64,000 bases of DNA from UBA7887 sp964408735. GTDB taxonomy: Bacteria > Pseudomonadota > Alphaproteobacteria > UBA7887. The DNA lies in NCBI GenBank assembly GCA_964408735.1, contig CAYPAX010000003.1:13981-77980 (forward strand). Direction: 5' to 3'. The notes under the pieces were generated by a model, which saw only the letters and a program-made list of their open reading frames with translations, searched no databases and was not told where the DNA came from. A program made the translations under genes and the position numbers. Each line of letters opens with the position of its first letter. Within the stretch, counting starts at the first letter, position 1. Positions 44,456 to 52,362 of the stretch are shown here, one piece after another.

Positions 44456-45270
44456 TTGAGGCCCGCGAGATAGACGACCAGCATCTCGAGCTCCTGGGCG
44501 TACATCTGTTCGCCGTAATCCGCCGGCATCATGTCCTCCTCGAAACCCTCGGCGATATCGGCGTTGGGGTCGAGAATGGCGCGGCGGATGTAATCGCTGT
44601 CGCGCTCGGCCCCGATCGTGTTCAGGTCGGGGCCAAGCTCGCCCACCTCCTCACCCACCGCGTGGCAGGCGCCGCAGGCGAATTCGAGAATCGCGTCCTC
44701 GGGCGTGGTCAGCAGCGCGCGCTGCTCGGCCTCGGGCTCTTCTTCGCTGGCCTCCTCCTCGGCTATGTCACTGGGGATGGCCACCGTGACCGCGAGCCCG
44801 GCAAGATCCTGCAGGAAGGCGATGACCGCCGCGGTCTCCGCCTCGGACAGGTCGATGGCACCGCCGAGCACGCTCGGCATCGGGCTTTCCGTGTCATTGC
44901 TGCCGGTCTTGCCGAAGCCGGCGACGACGAAGGCCGAGGGCTCCAACAAGGATTCCCGCAGATAGCTTTCGGCATCGTCGGCGGCGCCTTCGTAACGCGC
45001 GTCGGCGAGCCTCTCCTCGGCCACCACGGCGGCCTCCTCGAGCATTGGCGCACGGCCAAGCTCGTTGTGGCACAGCGTGCAGGTGCCCCTGCCCTCGTAG
45101 ATGCGCCCGCCCAGGGCAATGAACTGCTCGGGCGTGATGGCCGACAGGTCGACCACTTCCTCGACAGGCGGCGGCGCCGGCTCGATGCGCGGAATGCCGA
45201 AATTCGAAAACCCCGCGAATAGGCTTATGATCACCAGGCTGAAAGCCACCACCTTGAGGACGTTGCTCAT
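44452..45270 (-). CDS. Di-haem cytochrome c, membrane-anchored (module 1)
   Basis: 272 residues. An N-terminal anchor helix (about 5-22) leads to two c-type domains with CTLCH (Cys64) and CGACH (Cys199), separated by an acidic linker (EEEASEEEPEAE). Overlaps the CydA-like gene by ATGA. Counterpart of the gene at 51379. The acidic linker suggests flexible hinge motion between the haem domains. Confidence 0.87.
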   Translation of the reverse strand: MSNVLKVVAFSLVIISLFAGFSNFGIPRIEPAPPPVEEVVDLSAITPEQFIALGGRIYEGRGTCTLCHNELGRAPMLEEAAVVAEERLADARYEGAADDAESYLRESLLEPSAFVVAGFGKTGSNDTESPMPSVLGGAIDLSEAETAAVIAFLQDLAGLAVTVAIPSDIAEEEASEEEPEAEQRALLTTPEDAILEFACGACHAVGEEVGELGPDLNTIGAERDSDYIRRAILDPNADIAEGFEEDMMPADYGEQMYAQELEMLVVYLAGLK

Positions 45271-47060
45271 GCTTCGCCCACTTTCCAATAGCCCGCTGCC
45301 GCGGTCTTGCGGCTGCTGACCTGGCTCAGCCAGAAGACGAAGATGACCATGGCCATGAACAGCACGACGCCGATCGAGACCACATTGGCGGCGGCTCCCA
45401 GGGTCAGCGTGTGGGCATCGACCGAGTTGTCGCGCACCAGGTTGGTCACGTGCCAGTGCTGGCGGATGCCCGAGCGGATGTAGCCCATCAGCCCCATCAG
45501 CCAGGTGAAGGCGACCGCCAAAAGGAACAGGGCGTATTGCGAGCGCTCCGAGACACGGCCCCAATGCAGCGGCGCCACCTCGCGGGAGCGCCGATACATG
45601 GCGGCATCGACGCTGGTGCTGACCACGATCACGATCAGCGTCGTCAGCACCTGCGGGATCGACGCCGCGACCTTGTAGACGGTATTGGTGAAATAGCCGT
45701 GATAGATGCCGAGGAAGAGGATGTTGAGGATCGCCGCGAGATAGAGCGCCACCTGCGCCGCATTGCCCGCCGCCACCCAGGACACCGTGGGAACCTTGTT
45801 GGCTCGGCGGTAGAGCTGGAAGCTGAGCGCGGTGAAGATGATCATGATGTTCACCGCCGTGTTCTTGGCGGGCATGATGCCGAGGGGCCCGAGAATGCCG
45901 TGATAGGGCCCGCCGAGCGCGCGCAGCTCGGCATTGGTCAGCACCAGGGTGTGCGGCGTGAACCAGACCAGGAAGGCGCCGACCAGCACGACGGCGATAT
46001 ACTTGATGTAGCGGTAGTAGCGCACGCCGCCGTCGCTGCGCCCCATGCCGCACCAGAGATAGTAGTTGGCCGACAGGAACAGCGAGCCGATCAGCACCGC
46101 CTGGATAATGAACAGCCAGGCGAAGACGCCGCCCATCAGGGTGATGCCCATCTGCTGGCTGTAGGCATAGATCTCGGCGGTCAGATAGTAGCCGGCGAAG
46201 GGCAGCGGCAGCAGCGCCGAGATGGCAATGAAGTTGGCGTTGTAGCCCATCCAGTCGTAATGGGCGCGTTCCTGCGTGTTGCGTGCGTTGAGGAACTTGA
46301 AGGCGGCATAGGCGCCAACGATCGAGCCGCCGAAGGCGACGTTGGCGACCACCCGGTGCAGGTTGATGGGGTTCCACAGGTGATTGTGCATGGCACCCCA
46401 GACGTCGCCCGTGAAGACGCCGCCCGCATCGAGCCCGGCCGGGCTCATCATGAAGGTGAGCCAGGCATTGGCCAGCAGCATCAGCACCGTGCCGACCGCG
46501 TTGAGCAGCAGCCCCAGGGTCAGATGCACCCATTTGCGGAAGCCGCCCTGCAGCCAGTGCCAGCCGTAATAATAGAGGTAGAGCACCGCGCTCTCGGCGA
46601 AGAACAGCAGCGCGTAGTAGAACATCGTGTCCTTGAACACGCCCGACAGATAGAAGAACACCCCGGGATAGAAGACGACCAGGGCGAAGACGAGGAAGCC
46701 GCCGAGGATGGCGGTCAGCGAATAGGCGGTGATGCTGACCTTGATGAACTCGTAGGCCATGTCGTCGTAGCGCTTGTCGCGCTTGGCCATGCCGACGGCC
46801 TCGATGATCAGCACGAAGATCGGCACCGCCAGCACGAAGGCGGCGAACCAGAGATGCAGCTGCGCCGCCAGCCAGACCACGATGCGGCTGTTGACGCCGG
46901 CGATGCGCGGGTAGTCGGCCTCGCTCAGCTCGGGCGGCGCGATGCCGGCCACCGCCGCGGCCTCTTCCTGGGCCAAGGCGCCGCCGGGCTCGAAGACGAG
47001 CAGCGCCATGAGCAGCGCCAGAGCCAGCAATGGCAGGTTGCGCATGATCGCCGCCCCCAT
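45267..47060 (-). CDS. CydA-like membrane cytochrome b subunit (module 1)
   Basis: 597 residues with a cleavable signal-like N-terminus (about 8-30) and about 13-14 membrane helices. Alignment by eye to CydA of cytochrome bd: His69 (QLHLW) falls at the high-spin haem b595 ligand, Glu156 (FFAES) at the conserved Glu107, and His235 (NLHRVVAN) at the haem b558 ligand; the ANAWL block corresponds to ANGWM of CydA. The quinol Q-loop and GRQPW motif are absent. No CydB gene is present. It resembles the bd-like proteins encoded with c-type cytochromes in Nitrospira-like bacteria. Probably a quinone-reactive haem b protein working with the three cytochromes downstream. Confidence 0.85.
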   Translation of the reverse strand: MGAAIMRNLPLLALALLMALLVFEPGGALAQEEAAAVAGIAPPELSEADYPRIAGVNSRIVVWLAAQLHLWFAAFVLAVPIFVLIIEAVGMAKRDKRYDDMAYEFIKVSITAYSLTAILGGFLVFALVVFYPGVFFYLSGVFKDTMFYYALLFFAESAVLYLYYYGWHWLQGGFRKWVHLTLGLLLNAVGTVLMLLANAWLTFMMSPAGLDAGGVFTGDVWGAMHNHLWNPINLHRVVANVAFGGSIVGAYAAFKFLNARNTQERAHYDWMGYNANFIAISALLPLPFAGYYLTAEIYAYSQQMGITLMGGVFAWLFIIQAVLIGSLFLSANYYLWCGMGRSDGGVRYYRYIKYIAVVLVGAFLVWFTPHTLVLTNAELRALGGPYHGILGPLGIMPAKNTAVNIMIIFTALSFQLYRRANKVPTVSWVAAGNAAQVALYLAAILNILFLGIYHGYFTNTVYKVAASIPQVLTTLIVIVVSTSVDAAMYRRSREVAPLHWGRVSERSQYALFLLAVAFTWLMGLMGYIRSGIRQHWHVTNLVRDNSVDAHTLTLGAAANVVSIGVVLFMAMVIFVFWLSQVSSRKTAAAGYWKVGEA

Positions 47061-47188
47061 CAGTGGCTGAAGAACAGCGACAGCCCTTGCAGGCTCATCA
47101 CCGCCAGGTCGAGGAGCAGGAAGCCGCCGAGCGAGACTGCGAAGGCGCCGAGGAAAGGCACCAGATAGCGTTTCGTGGCGCTACTCAC
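47060..47188 (-). CDS. Tiny single-TM protein (42 aa)
   Basis: 42 residues from a GTG: SSATKRYLVPFLGAFAVSLG then a hydrophobic run, ending SLFFSH. One membrane helix at about 9-28. The GTG overlaps the stop of the preceding 32-codon frame (GTGA) and its stop overlaps the CydA-like start by one base (TGATG). This tight coupling, not similarity, is the evidence. By analogy to CydX-type microproteins it may stabilise the CydA-like subunit. Confidence 0.6.
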   Translation of the reverse strand: MSSATKRYLVPFLGAFAVSLGGFLLLDLAVMSLQGLSLFFSH

Positions 47189-47283
47189 AGGAACCACCAG
47201 AAGAACACCGCCAGCGCCAGCGCCACCGCCGTGAACAATGCCGGGCCGGCCCAGGCCAGCGGCTCGCGGGCACGCTCGCTCAT
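47185..47283 (-). CDS. Tiny single-TM protein (32 aa)
   Basis: 32 residues: SERAREPLAWAGPALF followed by a hydrophobic helix rich in Ala, Val, Phe and Trp, ending VFFWWFL. A GGAG site lies seven bases upstream of the ATG. Coupled by GTGA to the next small gene. It is the first gene of module 1. CydX/CcoQ-like microprotein role is inferred only from size and position. Confidence 0.55.
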   Translation of the reverse strand: MSERAREPLAWAGPALFTAVALALAVFFWWFL

Positions 47284-47334
47284 GACCGCGCTCCGCCGAT
47301 TGACCCGCTGCGAGCGATCCGATACCGTCGGCGC

Positions 47335-47439
47335 ATGAAACCGGGTTTCAAGATGAGTGCCGCGGATGTGGTGATAATGATCGGCATGCTCGTCAATGCG
47401 GTTGTGATTGCCCTTATCCTCTGGTTCTACGTCTTCTGA
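47335..47439 (+). CDS. Possible plus-strand microprotein (34 aa)
   Basis: 34 codons encoding MKPGFKMSAADVVIMIGML and a hydrophobic helix ending LILWFYVF. It is a convincing single membrane helix, but on the strand opposite to the operon and with no clear ribosome-binding site; a second ATG seven codons in is an alternative start. It lies in the only non-operon gap between the two modules, between the start at 47283 and the stop at 47446, so the same gap may hold a promoter for module 1. Confidence 0.35.
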   Translation: MKPGFKMSAADVVIMIGMLVNAVVIALILWFYVF

Positions 47440-47445
47440 GCAACC

Positions 47446-47802
47446 CTAGCCGGGCTTGCCCTCGCAGCCGCAGAGCGTGCGCAGGTGCAGCACCAGCGCG
47501 TCGACATCCTCCTCGCTCAAGGTCTTCGACCACGGCGGCATCATCGGCGACTTGCCCGCCGAGGGGCCGCCGTCGAGGATGACGTTCTTGATGTCGGCGT
47601 TGGTCAGCTTGTTCATCTCCTCGGCATTGGTGAAATTGCGCGGATTGACCGGAAAGTCCGGCGAGACGTTGGGTCCGTCGCCCTTGCCGCCTTCGCCGTG
47701 GCATTGCGAGCAATAGAACTGGAAGACCTGTTCCACGTCCGCGGCCTGGGCGGAGCCCGCTGCCAGGAGCAGGACGGTCAGTATCGCTGCCGCTCTCATC
47801 AT
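47446..47802 (-). CDS. Small periplasmic cytochrome c
   Basis: 118 residues from the ATG with AGGGGAG eight bases upstream. Signal peptide (about 1-20, AQA cleavage), one CSQCH site (about residue 31-35) and a Met in SPMMPPW as likely sixth ligand; two C-terminal Cys (LCGCEG). A soluble mono-haem cytochrome, probably a shuttle between the modules. It follows the di-haem cytochrome gene by 13 bases. Confidence 0.85.
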   Translation of the reverse strand: MMRAAAILTVLLLAAGSAQAADVEQVFQFYCSQCHGEGGKGDGPNVSPDFPVNPRNFTNAEEMNKLTNADIKNVILDGGPSAGKSPMMPPWSKTLSEEDVDALVLHLRTLCGCEGKPG

Positions 47803-47815
47803 TGCTCTCGCTCCC

Positions 47816-48739
47816 CTATTCGAAATTGGCGACATAAGCCGACACCGCCTTGATGTCCTTCTCGCTGAGCAGGCCGGAGAAGGTGGGCATCGCCTTGAAT
47901 GGCTTGAACAGGTCCGGGTTGGTCAGATAGGCGTATATCCAATCGGGATTGAGGCGACTGCCGGCGCCGATCAGCGACGGGCCGCTGACGCCGCCCGTGA
48001 ACTTCTTCCTGGTGGGAAACTGATGACAGCCCGTACAGGGCATCTTCTTGGTAAAGATGTTGCGCCCCTTGGCACTTCGCTTGGGCTCTATCACCCCGGC
48101 CTCGACGGCATCGGAGACCAGCGTCATGAGGAATTCGTTGACCGATCCGGCATCATCGGCGCCGAGTGCCGGATGATCGCCCGGGTTCGGCTCGTTGGGC
48201 GCGTTGTAGGCCCTGGGCCGGATCGGCTGCGGATCCTGCAGCCAGGCGCCCAGCCACTCGGCCTGGAACTTGCTGCCCGCATACCACAGCTCGGGCCCGC
48301 CCTTCGCCAGCTGTTCGGCGATGCTGGTCTCGCGCGCCGGCCCTTCGGTGTAGTGGCACTCGGTACAGCCATTGTCGCTGAAGGCCTGCTCGCCGGCTGC
48401 CGGGTCGGCGTTAGCGGGCATGGCGGCCAGAGCCACAAGGGCGCCGGCCAGCAGTGCCAGAGCATATTCCGACCATACGCGGTCATTTGACCGGGTTGAT
48501 TTTTGCCGCCGGTTAGGAGCGCGGCGCGCCGTCGTGTGGCCCCACGTCCAGCGACGCGCGACGCGGCCGACGACAAAAAGCACCCGGCCCTCGGTGGCCC
48601 GCCTCGCCGCCCTGGGTGCGTTGCGCCGCTTGCCCGATGGCACCGCATCGCGCGGCGCGACGCGCCTACCCAGTGCGGCGATCCGGGCCATCAAATGATC
48701 GCGGATGGTCGGAATATGCTCTTGATGTTTCACGCTCAT
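47816..48739 (-). CDS. Di-haem cytochrome c with an in-frame palindromic insertion at its N-terminus
   Basis: 307 residues from the ATG at 48739, chosen because it overlaps the upstream stop as ATGA like its neighbours. Residues about 7-94 are encoded by a 264-bp inverted-repeat element and form an Arg-rich stretch unlike any cytochrome. A typical signal peptide (ALALLAGALVALAAMPANA, about 93-111) then leads to the cytochrome domains with CTECH (Cys125) and CTGCH (Cys235). No ATG precedes the signal peptide, so either the long form is made or an internal non-ATG start (for example CTG or GTG near the signal) is used. The haem domains themselves look intact. Confidence 0.75.
   Translation of the reverse strand: MSVKHQEHIPTIRDHLMARIAALGRRVAPRDAVPSGKRRNAPRAARRATEGRVLFVVGRVARRWTWGHTTARRAPNRRQKSTRSNDRVWSEYALALLAGALVALAAMPANADPAAGEQAFSDNGCTECHYTEGPARETSIAEQLAKGGPELWYAGSKFQAEWLGAWLQDPQPIRPRAYNAPNEPNPGDHPALGADDAGSVNEFLMTLVSDAVEAGVIEPKRSAKGRNIFTKKMPCTGCHQFPTRKKFTGGVSGPSLIGAGSRLNPDWIYAYLTNPDLFKPFKAMPTFSGLLSEKDIKAVSAYVANFE
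48459..48722. repeat. 264-bp inverted-repeat element inserted in frame in a cytochrome gene
   Basis: The 32-base ends at 48459-48490 and 48691-48722 are inverted copies with 30 identities (motif gagcatattccgaccat). The length is exactly 88 codons, and the host frame stays open through it. The interior is GC-rich and encodes Arg-rich sequence in the host frame. This resembles the protein-coding palindromic elements described in Rickettsia, in position and behaviour though not by sequence. Confidence 0.8.
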
Positions 48740-50397
48740 ATCCCACTCTCCTTGGTTTGTGGCGGCGGGGACGCATCATCCGCCTCGCGCTCGACCTTTC
48801 GCATGAGCCAATAGCCGAGCGCTCCCGTGATCAGCACGGCGAGTATCGCGAACAGATAGACCGACATCGGAGTCGGCGACTCGAGCACCACGAAGTACCA
48901 GCTCGACAGGCTCATGATGAGCCCATGCTCGCCATTGGAGCCGTCCCAGGCATTGACGGCCATGGGGATGAACCGGCCGCGTGCGAACTGCACGTCGTTC
49001 TTGTCCTCGGTGACCAGAGGCCGCCGCATCACCACCTGCCAGCGGCCTTCGGCCCAGACCGCGCCGCCGGTGATCTGCTGCGCGTCCTCGGCCTGGGGCT
49101 TTGGTGCCTGACCCCAGCCGCGCACCAGCGATTCCTCGACCGCCCGCTCGCCCTCGCCGGAACGGTCCGCCAGCCAGGTCCAGAGGTTCACCGGCGTCGA
49201 GGCACCACCGCGCAGGAAATGGGGCTTGGCGGTGCCTTCCGGCGCGCGCACGGGAAATTGCAGCGCCACGGAATCGCGGAAGGTCTCGAGTTGCCGCGGG
49301 ATGGCGTCGATGGCCGGGACATAGGAATTGAAGGCGCCGGGCTGGCTGATCTCGCTGGCGTCGAATTCGGCCTCGGCATCGTGTATGCGGTCCTCGAAGG
49401 GATCGTCCCATTCCAGGCGGAAGGCGATCTCGTCGTCATTGTTGATGGCGCGGATGCTGACCAGCTCGATGCTCGGGTTCTGCCAGCGCGGCGCCACGAT
49501 GACCTGTCCGGTCAAGCGCAAATCCATGGGCGTTGCGGCCTCCCAGGCGGGATCGTCAGGCGCGCTCGGCAGCTCGCCTTCGACGCTCAGCGCGGCCAGC
49601 ACCTGGGCATCCGTGGCCTGGTGCTGCAGCGACTTGATGAAGTTGGCCAGATACCAGCGCTCCTCGTCGTTGAGCGCCTTGGCGAAGGACGGCATGGGCG
49701 TGCCGTTGATGCCGGTCGAGAAGCGCATGTAGATGTCTTCGACGTCCGCCCCGCCCTTCAGCTTCCAGGGGAAGGTGACGTTGCGGATACGGATCGGGAA
49801 GCCCCAGTCGTCCTTGCGGTCGAACGCCTTCTGGCCGTTGCCGCGGCCCTGCTTGCCATGGCATTCCCAGCACTTGGCGCGCTCGAATATCTCCTGACCC
49901 TTGGCGATGGTGTCTGCGTTGTAGGGAGGCAGGTTGGCCGGCAGCGAGACCAGCTTGCCGGTGGCGATGGGGTCGAGCTCGGGATCCTCGAATTCGAAGG
50001 CGAAGGTCTTGATGTAGGCGATGACCTGCCAGCGCTCTTCTTCCGACAGGCCGCTCTTGATCAGGTCGCTGTCGAAGGCTTGCATGCCAGTGCCCGACAG
50101 ACCGCGGCTGACGGTGCGGAAAAGGTCCTCGTCGGTGGGCAGCTCGCCGCTTTGGGTGGTGCGGAACTTGAACGTGCCGAGGGTGAAGTCGCGCGGCCGC
50201 GGGTCGAGGAACTGCGCCGCCGGGCCTTCGCCATCGCCGATCAGTCCGTGGCAGAAGCTGCAGCGCCGGATGTAGATGGCGCGGCCCTGCTCGACGAATT
50301 CCTCCGTCGCCTCGGGCATCGGCGCGCTCGGCGTATCGGCCGCCGAAGCCGGACACGCCATCAGCATGGCAACCAGGATGGCAAGCAGCCGGGCCAT
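48736..50397 (-). CDS. Di-haem cytochrome c fused to an EBDH-gamma-like domain, TM-anchored (module 2)
   Basis: 553 residues: signal peptide (about 1-20), haem sites CSFCH (Cys46) and CWECH (Cys176), EBDH-gamma/NxrC-like domain (about 280-505; SVALQFPVRA, NLWTWLAD, GRFIPMAVNAWDG) and a C-terminal TM helix (about 512-532). Its layout and motif order equal those of the gene at 42163, so the two are paralogues. It overlaps the membrane cytochrome gene by one base. Confidence 0.86.
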   Translation of the reverse strand: MARLLAILVAMLMACPASAADTPSAPMPEATEEFVEQGRAIYIRRCSFCHGLIGDGEGPAAQFLDPRPRDFTLGTFKFRTTQSGELPTDEDLFRTVSRGLSGTGMQAFDSDLIKSGLSEEERWQVIAYIKTFAFEFEDPELDPIATGKLVSLPANLPPYNADTIAKGQEIFERAKCWECHGKQGRGNGQKAFDRKDDWGFPIRIRNVTFPWKLKGGADVEDIYMRFSTGINGTPMPSFAKALNDEERWYLANFIKSLQHQATDAQVLAALSVEGELPSAPDDPAWEAATPMDLRLTGQVIVAPRWQNPSIELVSIRAINNDDEIAFRLEWDDPFEDRIHDAEAEFDASEISQPGAFNSYVPAIDAIPRQLETFRDSVALQFPVRAPEGTAKPHFLRGGASTPVNLWTWLADRSGEGERAVEESLVRGWGQAPKPQAEDAQQITGGAVWAEGRWQVVMRRPLVTEDKNDVQFARGRFIPMAVNAWDGSNGEHGLIMSLSSWYFVVLESPTPMSVYLFAILAVLITGALGYWLMRKVEREADDASPPPQTKESGI

Positions 50398-51356
50398 CAG
50401 TGGCCCTCCGGAATGCGTGGCGTCTTATTGGCCAGATCGTACTCGGCCATGATGATCTTCCAGCGCTCTTCTTCGGTCAGGTTGAGCTTCCATTGGGGCA
50501 TTGCCGAATCCCACGGCGTCGCCTCCGTCGGCAGGCCCGGCCCGCCGTTCTCGACGCGCCAGAAGGTGTAGCCCTCGACGATGGTCTCGATGGTGCCGTT
50601 GTCGGTGAAGTTGATCGGCCTGAGCTTGAAGCCGTCGGCCATCGGCCCGTCACCGGCAACGCTGTCGCCATGGCAGGGACGGCAGTTCATGCTGTAGAGC
50701 GCGCGCCCTTCGAACAGCGTCTTCTCGAGCAGCGCAGCGCGCGCCACCTCGCGGTCGACCTCGCCCGCTTCGAGTTGGGCAAGGAAGGTGCGGACCGGCG
50801 CGAAGGGCAGGAACTCGAGCATGTGATCGGGCTCGGTCTCGTCCAGCCAAAGCTCGACATCGTCCACCACTTGCGGGATCAGGGTCACTTCGCCCGCCTC
50901 GGCCTCGGCGATGAAGGCGTCGATGTCGGCATCGCTGGGATCGCTGAAGGGATTCTTCAGATCCTCGCTGGCGCGCGGGAAGTTGGACGAGGGATGCTGA
51001 ATGCGCAGCGAGACCGGCAGCTCCACCCTCGGCACCGTGACCTCGTAGACCTGCCAACCGGCGATCAGCGGCGCCATCACCAGCACCGCCGCCCGCGGCA
51101 GCTTGCCGAATTCGGCCCGCAGCAGCCGCTTGATGGGACGCAGGAAATCGGCCATGGCCTCGTCGGAGAAGGTGACGAGCAGGAACATCGCCACCAGCGC
51201 CAGGGTCATGTAGATGAACACCAGCGCACCCGGCACCGGCAGCGGGAAAGGCAGCGTGGTGATCTCGCGCGAGGCGGAGGGAATGCCCCAGCGGATCAGT
51301 GCATAGATGACGACCAGGGTCAGGACGACCGACCAGAAGCGCCCGAGCCTCTTCAT
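50397..51356 (-). CDS. Membrane-anchored mono-haem cytochrome c (module 2)
   Basis: 319 residues. Three TM helices (about 6-24, 40-62, 88-104) and a C-terminal cytochrome c domain with CRPCH (Cys225). It has about 60 residues more than its module 1 counterpart between the third helix and the haem. The closing region (GYTFWRVENGGPGLPTEAT, SAMPQW) matches the counterpart closely, with Met as the probable sixth ligand. Confidence 0.86.
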   Translation of the reverse strand: MKRLGRFWSVVLTLVVIYALIRWGIPSASREITTLPFPLPVPGALVFIYMTLALVAMFLLVTFSDEAMADFLRPIKRLLRAEFGKLPRAAVLVMAPLIAGWQVYEVTVPRVELPVSLRIQHPSSNFPRASEDLKNPFSDPSDADIDAFIAEAEAGEVTLIPQVVDDVELWLDETEPDHMLEFLPFAPVRTFLAQLEAGEVDREVARAALLEKTLFEGRALYSMNCRPCHGDSVAGDGPMADGFKLRPINFTDNGTIETIVEGYTFWRVENGGPGLPTEATPWDSAMPQWKLNLTEEERWKIIMAEYDLANKTPRIPEGH

Positions 51357-51378
51357 GGCGCCATGCCCCTGCCCACGC

Positions 51379-52362
51379 TCACTCGCCTTCCTCCTCGCCC
51401 TTCTGCATGACCAGGAAGGAGAGCACGTCCTGGTAATCCTTGACCGTCAGCTCCTCGATCAGATCGGCGGGCATGATGCTCACGGTGTCATCGGTGGCGA
51501 TCTCCTTGATGTCGCTCTTGGCCACGGTGACGACCTCGCCGTTGGCCAGGGTGATGTCGATCTCGTCGGCGTCGTCGCGGCTCTTCAAGCCGGTGTACTT
51601 GCGACCCTCCAGGTTCACCACGACATGGGTCTCGTAGCCTTCGCTGATCTCCTTGGCCGGGCTGGTGATCGATTCGGCGATGAACTTGAGGCCCTTCTCG
51701 GCGATGGTGCTGAGGTCGGGGCCGATCTCCTCGCCCTCGCCCTTGAGAATGTGGCAGTCGATACAGAAATCCTCGTAGACGATCTCGCCATTGCCCGGGT
51801 CGCCGCCGCCGGCGGCGCTGGCCGCGGCGATGCGGCTGAAATACATTTCCGTGATCTCGCTCGGGTTCTCCAGCGCCTCCATATCGATGTCGCCGCCCTG
51901 GCTCTGCAGATAGGTGATCACGGCCTTGATCTCGGTAAGATTGAGCGAGATCGGCGGCGCGTAGACGATGGCCATCTCGTTCTTGAAGCCTTCGACCAGG
52001 AAGGCATCGGGCTTGGCCAGGCTCTCGACCAGGTAATCGGTGGCGGTGTAGTCGAGGCCGGTCTCTTCCGAGCGCAGGCGTGCGCGCTCGGCGGCGCGGG
52101 CACCGATGGGTATGGCGAACTTCTCGCCGAAGACACCGAGATTGGGGCAGCGCACGGCACTGCCGCGCCCGCCGACGCTGTGGCAGGTATAGCAGCGCCC
52201 CTTGCCCCAGAAGATCGCCTCGCCGCCCTCTGGGCTGACGTCGACGACGGCCGTGGTGCGCTTGCCGCCGCCGGTCATCGCGGTGATAGTCTGTCCGACC
52301 CACATGAAAGCGCCCAGCAGCACCACCAGGAAGATGAACGCCTTGCCCACGGCGCCAATCAC
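51379..52362 (-). CDS. Di-haem cytochrome c, membrane-anchored (module 2)
   Basis: 327 residues from a GTG overlapping the CydA-like stop (GTGA). An N-terminal anchor (about 8-27), first haem CYTCH (Cys57) and second CIDCH (Cys200). The C-terminal about 100 residues carry a GLKSRDDADEIDITLANGEVV beta domain as seen in some haem-binding PVC-type cytochromes, which is absent in the module 1 counterpart. Confidence 0.86.
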   Translation of the reverse strand: MIGAVGKAFIFLVVLLGAFMWVGQTITAMTGGGKRTTAVVDVSPEGGEAIFWGKGRCYTCHSVGGRGSAVRCPNLGVFGEKFAIPIGARAAERARLRSEETGLDYTATDYLVESLAKPDAFLVEGFKNEMAIVYAPPISLNLTEIKAVITYLQSQGGDIDMEALENPSEITEMYFSRIAAASAAGGGDPGNGEIVYEDFCIDCHILKGEGEEIGPDLSTIAEKGLKFIAESITSPAKEISEGYETHVVVNLEGRKYTGLKSRDDADEIDITLANGEVVTVAKSDIKEIATDDTVSIMPADLIEELTVKDYQDVLSFLVMQKGEEEGE

